DNA from: PoT sp049331405
Lineage (GTDB): Bacteria; Planctomycetota; Planctomycetia; Isosphaerales; Isosphaeraceae
Assembly: GCF_049331405.1 (NCBI RefSeq)
Contig: NZ_CP186274.1
Coordinates: forward strand, 8,184,001 to 8,248,000
Direction of reading: 5' to 3'
Length of the DNA stretch: 64,000 nucleotides
Part shown: positions 17,042 through 28,529 of the stretch, piece after piece
Position numbering within the stretch: the first letter of the stretch is position 1
Layout of the letters: every line of letters starts with the position of its first letter
The notes under the pieces: model-generated
The model's database searches: none
Seen by the model: the letters and a program-made list of their open reading frames with translations, nothing else
Told to the model about the DNA's origin: nothing
Position numbers and translations under genes: made by a program

Positions 17042-17523
17042 CGTGATATATCCTCTAATTCATAGCAATGAGAGCCAGGTCTTCGAATGAAGCCCCAGGG
17101 GGGGAGGAATCTGTCACGTCGACCTTACGTGATCAGTAATCAAATCGGTAGTCCTTCGAGAACCGGTTCTTTGGGTCGAAAGAGTGGCTCTGGAAAGCAG
17201 AAACGGCCCAGGTGTTGCGGGTAGTTTTTTCCAGAGGGTTCTTGATACGCCTTCAGCCGCGGACGATGGTCGGGAGTGTCAACTCCATGTCCAGCGCCTC
17301 CTCACGACGGTTCGAATTGGTGGGAGGCCGACCGATTGGTCGCGAATCGAGGCATCGACTTAAAAGCGACGCCCCAAAATCCCACTAATCTCACGCCGCT
17401 GGGCCGCGGCCGGAGGGCGTCTCACGTCAGAGAACCCTTGACCGAAGTGACTTTGGGAGTTACTCTTGGTAAGCGTCCGGGGTACCCCCCCGGTCCGCGG
17501 ATGACAAGGCAAGGAGCGGACGG
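17042..17523. other. Divergent intergenic region, lactate permease to hpf
   Basis: About 480 bases between divergent genes. It holds the perfect 12-bp palindrome AGAACCGGTTCT at 17159-17170 and must carry both promoters. No gene is seen. Confidence 0.5.
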
Positions 17524-17883
17524 GTGCACATCGAGATCACGACCCGCCATGGCAGCTTGGGTGCAAACCATCAGGCTTACCTCCACGACAAAGCCGAGAA
17601 GTTGCTGAAATACTTCGGCCGGCTGATGTCTATTGAAGTGGAGGTCGAACACCTGAAGCTTGCCTGGCATGTGGAGATCCTTGTTTCGGCCGAACACAAA
17701 CACGATTTCGTCGCCCGCGAAGAGGGTCCGACTCCCGAAGCGGCGATGGACGCATGTGTTCATAAGGTTGAACAGCAACTTCGTCGCTACAAAGAGAAGG
17801 TTCAGAATCACAAAGGGGACGTGACCCTCGGCAAGGCGTCCTCGCAAGTCTCCGAGATGTCCGAACCCTCCGAGCCGGCCTAA
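17524..17883 (+). CDS. hpf: Ribosome hibernation-promoting factor, short form (HPF/RaiA family)
   Basis: The 119-residue product shows the HPF/RaiA fold: beta strand IEITTRHG at the N-terminus, a helix with HDKAEKLLKYFGRL, then VEVEHLKLAWHVEILV and a final helix MDACVHKVEQQLRRYKEKV. These factors bind the 30S decoding region and inactivate ribosomes in stationary phase. It lacks the long C-terminal dimerisation domain of long HPF. A GTG start is chosen because AAGGAG lies 8 bases before it. The ptsN homologue follows 186 bases downstream, an arrangement like the rpoN-hpf-ptsN cluster of proteobacteria, suggesting conserved linkage. Confidence 0.9.
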   Translation: MHIEITTRHGSLGANHQAYLHDKAEKLLKYFGRLMSIEVEVEHLKLAWHVEILVSAEHKHDFVAREEGPTPEAAMDACVHKVEQQLRRYKEKVQNHKGDVTLGKASSQVSEMSEPSEPA

Positions 17884-18069
17884 TCCGCTCGTGAAGGTTT
17901 GATTTCGACCTTAGTATTTCCGCCACGAAGAAGAGGATCAGGGGCGTCGAGACGATCGGGGCGAGTCGATTTAAGCCGGACCTGTCAAACCCCGGGCTGA
18001 TGTTGGTTCGCCCTGAGTCGTTCCCGGGCGGTGCTGCTCGAGTCTGCCGACGCGTCGATGGAGGGCTGG

Positions 18070-18540
18070 ATGAAGCTTTCGGATTTCGTGGTGAATGAGG
18101 CGATCCTCGTCGATCTTCAGGCGACCGGTAAGGAAGACGCGATCCGAGAGATCGTGCAAAGCCTCGTTCGTTCCGGTCGGCTGGCGGAAAGCGACCTTGA
18201 GAGCGTGGCGCGTGCGATCCTCGGGCGCGAGGAACTCGGTTCCACGGGCATCGGTCAGGGCGTTGCCGTCCCCCATACCCGGCACCCGACCGTCAACCGC
18301 TTGATCGGGACTGTCGCCCTGTCTCGCCGAGGGGTGGATTTCGCCGCCCTTGACGGAGAACCGGTCGATATCCTCTTCCTGCTGATCTCCCCTCCGAATC
18401 AGCCGGGCGACCACCTTCGGGCCCTGGAGAACATCTCCCGGCATCTGAAGGACGAACGGTTCGTGAATTTCCTGCGACAGGCTAAGACGCGCGAGAGCGT
18501 CATCGAGTTGCTCGAAGAAGCCGACCAGGGCGCCCATTGA
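18070..18540 (+). CDS. ptsN: PTS EIIA (nitrogen-type, PtsN-like) protein
   Basis: The 156-residue protein is a single EIIA domain of the mannitol/fructose/Ntr class. The phosphoacceptor His69 lies in GIGQGVAVPHTRHP, and the later VDILFLLISPP and HLRALENISRHL segments are typical. PtsN-type proteins accept phosphate from HPr and act as regulators rather than transporters. The ATG at 18070 is preceded by GGAGGG and starts MKLSDFV, like other PtsN proteins; a longer frame opens at 18031. HPr and Enzyme I genes follow, and no EIIB or EIIC gene is present in the window. Confidence 0.92.
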   Translation: MKLSDFVVNEAILVDLQATGKEDAIREIVQSLVRSGRLAESDLESVARAILGREELGSTGIGQGVAVPHTRHPTVNRLIGTVALSRRGVDFAALDGEPVDILFLLISPPNQPGDHLRALENISRHLKDERFVNFLRQAKTRESVIELLEEADQGAH

Positions 18541-18682
18541 TAGGACCGTCCTGATCGTTGTTCACCCGTAGGTCAACAGGGAGTGACAGGCGTTGGATTG
18601 CGGCGAGGCTTCCCACCTCTTCCCCTTCCCGATCGCTCGTGTCTGACCCGCAGACCCGAGGTGAAGCTAGGATTGCCACCGT

Positions 18683-18706
18683 TTCCCCCATGTCGTCATG
18701 GGGGAA
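18683..18706. promoter_or_regulatory. Perfect 10-bp hairpin in ptsN-HPr interval
   Basis: Arms 18683-18692 and 18697-18706 are exact reverse complements with a TCGT loop. The structure lies 90 bases before the HPr start and has no T run after it, so it may be an attenuation, processing or stabilising element rather than a terminator. Confidence 0.5.
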
Positions 18707-18796
18707 GGATGGAAACTAACGAAACAACTGGCCCAAGACCGTCGGTCCACTGGGAAGGAACCCCGGATCTCTGTGCCATGGCCGACCGAGCCGCCG

Positions 18797-19108
18797 ATGA
18801 GCCAAGATTCGCCCGTCGCCCGCCGCCAAGTCGAGATTACGAATAGCCTCGGCTTGCATATGAGGCCGGCCGACAAGTTCGTGAAGCTGGCTCTCCAGTA
18901 TCAGTCGGAAATCCGCGTTTATCTTGAAGGGTCCGAATACAACGGCAAGAGCATCCTGGACCTGACCTCCCTCGCCGCCGAATGTGGTACTCGCCTCGAT
19001 ATCGAGGCGAGGGGACCCGACGCGGAAAACGCCATCGAAGCCCTGGCCGGCCTCGTGCACGCTCAGTTCTACGAGAACGACGAGGGTGATGGGGAGTCGC
19101 CCCCATGA
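18797..19108 (+). CDS. ptsH: HPr-family phosphocarrier protein
   Basis: The product from ATG 18797 is 103 residues. The active-site loop is LGLHMRPAD with His21, which would be phosphorylated by Enzyme I; most HPr proteins have HARPA, so the Met is unusual. Ser52 in NGKSIL aligns with the regulatory serine 46 of Gram-positive HPr. The C-terminal helix (AENAIEALAGLV) is typical. An acidic tail follows. No clear Shine-Dalgarno precedes 18797; the frame is open upstream to 18698. Its stop overlaps the Enzyme I start (ATGA), indicating translational coupling. Confidence 0.9.
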   Translation: MSQDSPVARRQVEITNSLGLHMRPADKFVKLALQYQSEIRVYLEGSEYNGKSILDLTSLAAECGTRLDIEARGPDAENAIEALAGLVHAQFYENDEGDGESPP

Positions 19109-21045
19109 AGGCTCGGGAACCGCGGACTCCGAAATCCCGTGGCGGACGTGGTCCGTCCGGGCAACGCCAGAGCCCTCGGCCCGATGCGTCGGTTCGCCGT
19201 AAAGACGACTGGGAGTCGGGCACTCCTCCCCCTCCCACTTCCCCCGCCAAGACGATGCAGACACTTCGCGGGATCGCCGTCAGTCCTGGAGTCGCGATAG
19301 GTCCGCCGCTGGTCCTGGACCCGCGCGGTCAGCGAATGCCTTCCCGCACCATCGACGCTGAGTCCGTCAGTGCGGAACTCGAGCGTCTCGACCAGGGGTT
19401 AGAATCCGCCCGTCGCGAGGTTGAACAGGCCGAGGCCGAAGCCCGCGACCGGATCGGTGCCCAGTACGCCGACATCCTCTCGGCCCACGCCCGGATGATC
19501 TCCGACCTCACCTTGCGCCGTGACGCGAGGTTGCTCGTCGAACGCGATCGAGTCGCCGCCGAGCACGCCATCAGCGAGGTTCTCGACGTCCACGCCGCCC
19601 GGTTGGAACGGCTCACGGACTCGCATCTGGCCGCGAGAGCCGCCGACGTCCGAGACATCCAGCGCAGGATCATCGGGAAGCTCTCGGGTTTGGCAGACGC
19701 GAGTCCGCTCGACGTCGTTAGCTCCCCGACCGCTATCTTCGCGCACGATCTTTCCCCGAGCGAGACGGCCGCACTCAATCCGCAATTCGTGCTCGGCTTC
19801 GCGACCGAGGCGGGCGGCCGCGCGAGTCATACGGCGATCGTTGCCGCGGCCCTCGAGATTCCGGCTGTCGTCGGCCTCGGTCGGTTCCTCGACCAGGTGC
19901 GCGAGAGCCGGATGGTGATCATCGACGGCGACGAGGGTCTCGTCGTCCTCGACCCGGATCCGCCGACGCAAGAACGTTACCGCAAGGCCGCGGCCGAACG
20001 CCTCGCCCGGTTCGAGGGGCTCGTCGGGCTCGCCAAGCTCCCCGCCGAAACCCTCGACGGTGAGCAACTCGGGCTCTGGGGGAACATCGAATTCCCGGTC
20101 GAAGGCCCGGCCTGCCTCGAGCGCGGCGCGGTCGGCGTCGGGCTTTATCGCACCGAGTTCCTCTACCTCAACGGGAGCCGACCCCCGACCGAGGAGGAGC
20201 AGTACGAAGCCTATTCGGCCGTCGTGCGCTCGCTCGAAGGGCGGCCCGTCACGATCCGGACCCTGGACCTGGGCGCGGACAAGCTGACCTCTTACCAGAC
20301 GGTCGGTTACTCGGAGTTCAACCCGGCCCTGGGTCTGAGGAGCCTGCGGCTCTCCTTGCGTGAGCCGGAACTCTTCCGGATTCAGCTCCGTGCCATCCTT
20401 CGCGCCTCGGCACTTGGGGATGTCCGGGTCATGTTCCCCCTCGTCACGACGCTAACCGAATTCCGTCGAGCGAGGGCGATCCTTAATGAGGTCGCCAAGG
20501 AGCTGACTGCAGAGGGGATCCCGATCGGCAAGAATCTGCCCGTCGGCGTCATGGTCGAGGTCCCTGCCGCAGCCATCCTGGCCGACCAACTGGCAAAGGA
20601 GGTGGATTTTTTCTCGATTGGAACCAACGATCTCATCCAATACACGCTAGCCGTCGACCGCACCAATGAAGCCGTGGCAGACCTCTATAGCGCCGCCGAT
20701 CCCGGTGTGCTACGCTTGATCGCCATGGTCGTGGACGCGGCCAAGCCGCGTAATCTCGACGTCTGCGTTTGCGGGACGATGGGGGGCGACCCTCTTTACG
20801 CAATGCTCTTGCTCGGCCTGGGGGTACGCCAACTGAGCATGCCTCCGCACCAACTTCCGGAGATCAAGCGCGTGATTCGCGGGATCCGAGCGTGCGAGGC
20901 CCGCGAGATCGCCGCCCAAGCACTCCAGCTGGAGACGTCGGAGGCCGTCATCGAGCTCCTTCAAAAGGCCCTGCAAACCGCCTTGCCCGATACACCAACC
21001 ATCGGCACCCCCGGCCCCATTGAGACCGGGGCGGATCGTCGATGA
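19105..21045 (+). CDS. ptsI: PTS Enzyme I (phosphoenolpyruvate-protein phosphotransferase)
   Basis: This enzyme transfers phosphate from phosphoenolpyruvate to HPr. Visible signatures: phosphohistidine His242 in GGRASHTAIVA, the LYRTEFLY and FSIGTNDLIQYTLAVDR motifs of the PEP-binding barrel, and CGTMGGD containing the catalytic cysteine. The 646-residue length exceeds the usual 570-590 because of about 50 extra N-terminal residues, basic and rich in R, P and S, before the usual start MQTLRGIAVSPG. GGGGAG precedes the ATG at 19105, and there is no good site before 19255, so the extension is probably translated. ATGA overlap with HPr supports an operon. Confidence 0.95.
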   Translation: MKAREPRTPKSRGGRGPSGQRQSPRPDASVRRKDDWESGTPPPPTSPAKTMQTLRGIAVSPGVAIGPPLVLDPRGQRMPSRTIDAESVSAELERLDQGLESARREVEQAEAEARDRIGAQYADILSAHARMISDLTLRRDARLLVERDRVAAEHAISEVLDVHAARLERLTDSHLAARAADVRDIQRRIIGKLSGLADASPLDVVSSPTAIFAHDLSPSETAALNPQFVLGFATEAGGRASHTAIVAAALEIPAVVGLGRFLDQVRESRMVIIDGDEGLVVLDPDPPTQERYRKAAAERLARFEGLVGLAKLPAETLDGEQLGLWGNIEFPVEGPACLERGAVGVGLYRTEFLYLNGSRPPTEEEQYEAYSAVVRSLEGRPVTIRTLDLGADKLTSYQTVGYSEFNPALGLRSLRLSLREPELFRIQLRAILRASALGDVRVMFPLVTTLTEFRRARAILNEVAKELTAEGIPIGKNLPVGVMVEVPAAAILADQLAKEVDFFSIGTNDLIQYTLAVDRTNEAVADLYSAADPGVLRLIAMVVDAAKPRNLDVCVCGTMGGDPLYAMLLLGLGVRQLSMPPHQLPEIKRVIRGIRACEAREIAAQALQLETSEAVIELLQKALQTALPDTPTIGTPGPIETGADRR

Positions 21046-21421
21046 CTCAGGAATCCGATTTTGCCCGAGACTCATCGGTCTGACTTCTCACTTCCGACCC
21101 TTCGACCGTCCAGCCACGCCTCCTTTCCGGGGCCGGTGGAAGCCGAGCCGCTCGTGGACACTTCCAGCCTATGGGCTGGCACCGTGCTGATGGCCGGTCC
21201 CCGAGTGGTCGGCATTGCGTCCGATCGAAGCGAGGAAGCCCCGTCGGCCGATAGGCGAAGGCCTCGGCTCGTGGCCGTGGCACTCGAAAGTTGACCGCCG
21301 CAACAAACCAGGAACCTCTTACCTCTCCGTTCTTTCGCGCGAGCCTGTCGAGTCAGACTTCCCAGGAATGAGTGCGATCGGCGGAAGCAGCGGGCCCTCA
21401 CACGGGCCCGGACCCGCAGCA
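21046..21421. other. Intergenic interval between ptsI and DUF2344 gene
   Basis: About 375 bases. A perfect 6-bp stem with 4-base loop lies at 21164-21179. The downstream frame is open from 21215, so part of this stretch could be coding if an early start is used, but the residues before 21422 have no family resemblance. Confidence 0.45.
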
Positions 21422-22060
21422 ATGATGATGGCGACCAAGTTGCGACTCCGCTTTGCCAAGCGTGGCGATCTTAGACTGATCAGTCACCACGACCTGATGC
21501 GCTGCCTCGAGCGGATGCTGCGCCGCGCCTCGATCCCGATGGCGACGAGCCAGGGGTTCAATCCTCGACCGAAGGTCGTCTTCACCCTGGCGCTCGCGCT
21601 CGGGATCGAAGGCCGACAGGAAGTGGTCGAATTGGAACTGGCCGAGCCATTGGATCCGCAGGACGTGTTCCAGCGGCTGACCTCCGTGGCGCCCCCCGGC
21701 TTCGAGTGGCTCTCCGTCGAAGGAGTCCCGCCAGGTCGTGCGGCCCAACCGCTGATGGTTGCCTACGAATTCGACGTCCCCGAAGTCTCGCGTGATGCCG
21801 CTCGCGCCCGCTTGGCCGAGTTCCTGGCCGCATCGGAATGGCCATACACCCGACAACGTCCGGATCGCACAGTCGCGATCGATCTCCGCCCGTTCGTCCT
21901 CGACGCCGAACTCGAACCGTCCGGTGTCCTTCGGTTTCGGATGAAGATTTCTCCCAGTGGGTCCGCTCGTCCCGAGGAAGTCATCGATGCCCTCGACCTG
22001 CGTGACGCCCTGGGCCAAGGGTCGGTTCTGGTTCGCACCGAGGTGGAACTGGTCCCTTGA
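21422..22060 (+). CDS. DUF2344 / TIGR03936 radical-SAM-associated protein
   Basis: The 212-residue protein begins MMMATKLRLRFAKRGDLRLISHHDLMRCLERMLRRA and contains SQGFNPRPKVVFTLALALGIEG, both strong signatures of the DUF2344 family (TIGR03936). In many bacteria this domain is next to, or fused with, a B12-binding radical SAM protein (TIGR03960) and lies beside an RNase E/G gene and rplU. Here the radical SAM partner is not visible, but the RNase gene follows after 148 bases. Its biochemical role is not established. In-frame starts at 21215 and 21368 exist; the triple ATG at 21422 matches homologue length. Confidence 0.88.
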   Translation: MMMATKLRLRFAKRGDLRLISHHDLMRCLERMLRRASIPMATSQGFNPRPKVVFTLALALGIEGRQEVVELELAEPLDPQDVFQRLTSVAPPGFEWLSVEGVPPGRAAQPLMVAYEFDVPEVSRDAARARLAEFLAASEWPYTRQRPDRTVAIDLRPFVLDAELEPSGVLRFRMKISPSGSARPEEVIDALDLRDALGQGSVLVRTEVELVP

Positions 22061-22208
22061 CTAAGGTGGGTTCCCCGCTTCGGGGATTCGGTGGTGCGTG
22101 TGACGTCCCTCGATTTGTCGACGAATTCACGCTAACGAACCGGCCGCTCGACCGCGGAACCCCTTACTCGACCCATGCCAACCGTGATCGTGTCAGAAAG
22201 ATGACCGC

Positions 22209-25538
<3,330 letters not shown>

Positions 25539-25573
25539 CTTTAGCGGTTAACCATCGCAAACCGTAAAGCAGG

Positions 25574-25610
25574 ACGGGCATCCTCACCACCTCGTGAGGA
25601 TGCCCGTTTT
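25574..25610 (+). terminator. Intrinsic terminator after the RNase gene
   Basis: A perfect 14-bp stem (25574-25587 with 25594-25607), 6-base loop and a TTTT tail follow the RNase stop by 35 bases. Confidence 0.9.
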
Positions 25611-25679
25611 CGTTTCGAGAGGACGGCACCGTCCTCCTGAACGGCCAACACATTCAATATCTTGCAAATTTAACTGCGA

Positions 25680-26813
25680 TCACTCGGCCTTGTTCGCCGG
25701 CTCGACTTCCTTGAGCAGGCTGTTCACGGCCTTCTCGAGCGCCTCGTCCCGGATCTCCTTGAAGCGGATGATCCCCTTCTGGTCGAGCACGAAGATCGTG
25801 GGATAGTGGTTGATGTTCAGGGTGTTGATGATCTTCCCCTGGGCACCGTTCCACCAGTGCGTCCACGGCATCTTCTCTTCCTTGAGGAAGTCCTTGAGCG
25901 TATCGAGTTCCTCGTCGGCGCTGATGCTAATGAGGGCGAACGGCTTGTCTTTGAGCCGCTCGACCATCTCGCGCTCGTGCGGGATCATGGCACGGCAGGG
26001 GCCACACCAGGTCGCCCACATGTCGAGAACCACGACCTTGCCGCGGAGGTCGCTGAGCTTGACCTCACGCCCTTCCAGGTCGCGGCTGATCAGCTCCGGA
26101 GCGGGTTGGCCGATGGAAAGGTCGGGCAGCAGGTCGGGGAATTGGTCATGGGCCTGCCTCTTGAGCCGGTCGAGCTCGGCGCTGCCCTGATCGGCCATGG
26201 CTAGCATGCGTTCGATCGCCGCCTTGCCGAGCTGGGCCTCCATCGCCTTCTGCATCGCCTCGTTGTCTTTGAGGTTCTTGGCGATGGAGAGGTCGACCTC
26301 GGCCCGACGCATCAGCATCCGTAGCCCGTGGGCACGCGTCTCGCGGTCGTCGTTGCGCTCGATGACACCATAGACGAGGGCATCGGATTGATCGTTACGG
26401 AAGTAGACCAAGTCCGAGATGACTCGCTTGATCTTAGGATCACGCTCATACTTGGTGCGGAGCCATTCCACGACCCTCACCTGCAACTCGGGCGAGACCA
26501 TGCTGCCGTGGGCCGCTTGCTCGAGCGCGTCAAACGCCGAGGGATCCTCGGTGTTCTTCTCGGCGAACTCGAGGAACCGGGGTGCGAAGACGGCCATCGG
26601 CGTGTCTTCGAATCGGACGCCGGAACCCTTGCCGGTTGCCTTGGCGACCTCGGCCGCCTTGCGACGTTCGTCGCGGAAGTCGGCCTGGGCTTTCTCGTAA
26701 TCGGCCTTGAGTGCCTTGAAGCCCGCCGACCCTTCGGCCGGCTTGTCAGCCGGTTCGTCCGCATTGGCCAAAAGCGGCATCGCCGCGAGAATTGTAAACA
26801 GGAAGCTGCGCAT
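25680..26813 (-). CDS. Exported TlpA/thioredoxin-like protein with helical N-terminal region
   Basis: The 377-residue product begins with a signal peptide (MRSFLFTILAAMPLLANA). An alpha-helical region of about 200 charged residues follows, then a thioredoxin-like domain beginning PDLSIGQPAPELISRDLEG, with WATWCGPC (Cys270 and Cys273) and the cis-proline region HYPTIFVLDQKG. This resembles TlpA/ResA-type periplasmic thiol-disulfide reductases; such N-terminally extended forms are frequent in planctomycetes. The exported location and CxxC suggest redox maintenance of cell-envelope or cytochrome proteins. An upstream start at 26897 is possible but would place the signal internally. It is downstream of the DUF1559 gene but separated by a terminator. 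Confidence 0.88.
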   Translation of the reverse strand: MRSFLFTILAAMPLLANADEPADKPAEGSAGFKALKADYEKAQADFRDERRKAAEVAKATGKGSGVRFEDTPMAVFAPRFLEFAEKNTEDPSAFDALEQAAHGSMVSPELQVRVVEWLRTKYERDPKIKRVISDLVYFRNDQSDALVYGVIERNDDRETRAHGLRMLMRRAEVDLSIAKNLKDNEAMQKAMEAQLGKAAIERMLAMADQGSAELDRLKRQAHDQFPDLLPDLSIGQPAPELISRDLEGREVKLSDLRGKVVVLDMWATWCGPCRAMIPHEREMVERLKDKPFALISISADEELDTLKDFLKEEKMPWTHWWNGAQGKIINTLNINHYPTIFVLDQKGIIRFKEIRDEALEKAVNSLLKEVEPANKAE

Positions 26814-26831
26814 CTCGATCGTACTCCCTCG

Positions 26832-26877
26832 AAAAAAAGACGCCGGGCGCGGTCGCATCGACCCTTCGCCCGGCGTT
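26832..26877 (-). terminator. Intrinsic terminator after DUF1559 gene
   Basis: On the minus strand a 10-bp GC-rich stem (pairing 26840-26849 with 26867-26876) is followed by TCTTTTTTTC. It lies 17 bases past the DUF1559 stop and before the thioredoxin-like gene. Confidence 0.9.
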
Positions 26878-26893
26878 AGTTGGCATCTGTTGA

Positions 26894-27937
26894 TCAATAC
26901 TGGTCGGAACTCAGGACCTCGCCACCGTTTCGTGTCAGCAATTTCTGGTAGATGCCGATCTTGGCGCCCGGCGTGACAGTCAGGCCGGTGCTGTTCCCGT
27001 TGTCGGTGGTCCCAAGTGGCAAGCCATTCATCTGAGGAGCCTGGATTGTCCAGGAATCGATAGAATCCTTGAGGAAGTGGACCGAACCGTCGCAGAAGGC
27101 CGCATTCACGCCACCAGGGTGGAAGCTGTTCGCATTCGTCGGTGCCCAGGTATAGAGAGCGGAGCTGCCCGGATCGTTCGTCGGGTCGGAGTACCTCCGA
27201 GCCCAGTTAGGCGGGAAACGTCCTTCGAGAAACGTGTCGAGTTGGCCGACGCTCCAGATGTGGATGACGTTCTGCGTGTTCTGGCTGTAGATACCGTGTC
27301 CGTTCTCAAGATACATCGCCGTGTTGCTCGTACCGTCAGTGATCGATGCGATGGTCACATTGCCGCCGGGGATGATCGTCCCCTGGGCGTACGACGTCAT
27401 TTGCGGATCCAGGGCCCGGAACGGCCCATTGAAGCAGCCGACCACGGGGACGAACGCAGACCAGGGACCGATATTTCCCGAGTAATGCGTGTGGAACTCG
27501 CGGAAGGGGGGCGGACCGAAGGTGATGTTATTCGCCTGGTTGGCCGAGGGATCGCTCGGGCAAAAGAGCGTGGTAAGTCCGGCGCCGGGCACGGTCCAGT
27601 TGCTGGGATCGTAGTAAGCGTTGGCAAAGTTCGCCGTGTTGTAAACCGGCGTCTGTTCCATGTAGGGACAGATTCGCACAAACGACGTGAAACCAATATT
27701 GCATCCGTTGACGAGCATCGCAGGAGGAAGGCAGGCGTTGGCCGACTCGTAAGCGACGGAGGCCAATGCGATCTGCTTCAAGTTATTCGTGCACTGGGCC
27801 CGGCGAGCGGCCTCTCTCGCGGCCTGGACGGCGGGGAGGAGCAATGCGATCAGGACGGCGATGATCGCGATGACCACCAAGAGTTCGATCAGCGTAAAGC
27901 CTCGGCGTCGAGGATTGACCGCCAATGCGTGGGACAT
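26894..27937 (-). CDS. DUF1559 pseudopilin-like protein
   Basis: The 347-residue protein has a type IV prepilin leader, RRRGFTLIELLVVIAIIAVLIALLLPAVQAAREAARR, cut before the Phe by a prepilin peptidase in homologues, followed by a long hydrophobic helix. The rest is the planctomycete-specific DUF1559 (SBP_bac_10) domain, with the HPGGVNAAFCDGSVHFLKDSI signature near the C-terminus. These proteins are extremely numerous in planctomycetes and their exact role, whether pilus, secretion or surface sensing, is unsettled. A small lipoprotein gene lies upstream, the usual arrangement. A terminator follows. Confidence 0.94.
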   Translation of the reverse strand: MSHALAVNPRRRGFTLIELLVVIAIIAVLIALLLPAVQAAREAARRAQCTNNLKQIALASVAYESANACLPPAMLVNGCNIGFTSFVRICPYMEQTPVYNTANFANAYYDPSNWTVPGAGLTTLFCPSDPSANQANNITFGPPPFREFHTHYSGNIGPWSAFVPVVGCFNGPFRALDPQMTSYAQGTIIPGGNVTIASITDGTSNTAMYLENGHGIYSQNTQNVIHIWSVGQLDTFLEGRFPPNWARRYSDPTNDPGSSALYTWAPTNANSFHPGGVNAAFCDGSVHFLKDSIDSWTIQAPQMNGLPLGTTDNGNSTGLTVTPGAKIGIYQKLLTRNGGEVLSSDQY

Positions 27938-28037
27938 CTGCAGGCTCCTAAGATCAAGAAATGAAAAAAATTGAGGCGAGAGGCCGATTCATGACGTCGA
28001 GTTGACGCAGGCCCTGTGGAGAGTCCGGCTGGTCGGT

Positions 28038-28253
28038 TCAGCGGGATCGCGAGGACCGGGATCGGCCCGAGACCTCGGATTTCTGGGGGACTTTACTGTC
28101 GGGGGTGAACTTCTTGAGTGCAGCCTCGGGGATGTCGATCGACCCCGCGCCACGGACTGGCCCGTCGCTGTCTCCGCAACCGATCATCAGGACTGCCGAA
28201 AGGATCACGGCCGAACGAATCAGGGCAGTGGCGAATGATTTGGAGGCGTTCAT
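28038..28253 (-). CDS. Small predicted lipoprotein
   Basis: The 71-residue protein begins MNASKSFATALIRSAVILSAVLMIGC, a signal sequence with lipobox LMIGC giving a lipidated cysteine at about residue 26. The mature part is short, polar and serine/arginine-rich with no domain. Such small lipoproteins are often found directly beside DUF1559 genes in planctomycetes. It lies between the sigma/kinase-domain cluster and the DUF1559 gene on one strand and may be co-transcribed with both. No function is assigned. Confidence 0.7.
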   Translation of the reverse strand: MNASKSFATALIRSAVILSAVLMIGCGDSDGPVRGAGSIDIPEAALKKFTPDSKVPQKSEVSGRSRSSRSR

Positions 28254-28298
28254 GAGGCTGATCTGATCCTTGATGGCTGGCCGAGAGAGGAAGGCCGA

Positions 28299-28529
28299 TT
28301 AGTTGGAAGGTGTCTGGGTGCGCCGAGGGGCTTTGCCGAGATCGATCAGGTCGTTCATCGTGGAGAACAAGGCCCGGATGGAAACGGCACACTCGGGATG
28401 AGAGATGGCGTAGGCTTCGATATCGACGGATTCGCCCGACTGAAGCCGGCGTGTGATGTCCTCGGTCAAATCAGCGAGTTTCGGGTTCGGGTCGGGCGCG
28501 TCATTGTTGAAATCACCGACTTGTCTCAC
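28299..28529 (-). CDS. Stand-alone homologue of a Ser/Thr kinase N-terminal domain
   Basis: The 76-residue protein reads LADLTEDITRRLQSGESVDIEAYAISHPECAVSIRALFSTMNDLIDLG in its core. It closely parallels residues about 37-84 of the Ser/Thr kinase encoded just upstream, which has LLDLVEEFSARILAGEGLDFDTIAREHPECAEALRELMPAMLDLAELG. The GTG start overlaps the sigma factor stop (GTGA), so translation is probably coupled. It has no kinase domain, so it is either a truncated remnant or a free adaptor domain. Its conserved character argues against random sequence. Role is unknown; a bridge between kinase signalling and the sigma factor is an inference. Confidence 0.65.
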   Translation of the reverse strand: MRQVGDFNNDAPDPNPKLADLTEDITRRLQSGESVDIEAYAISHPECAVSIRALFSTMNDLIDLGKAPRRTQTPSN

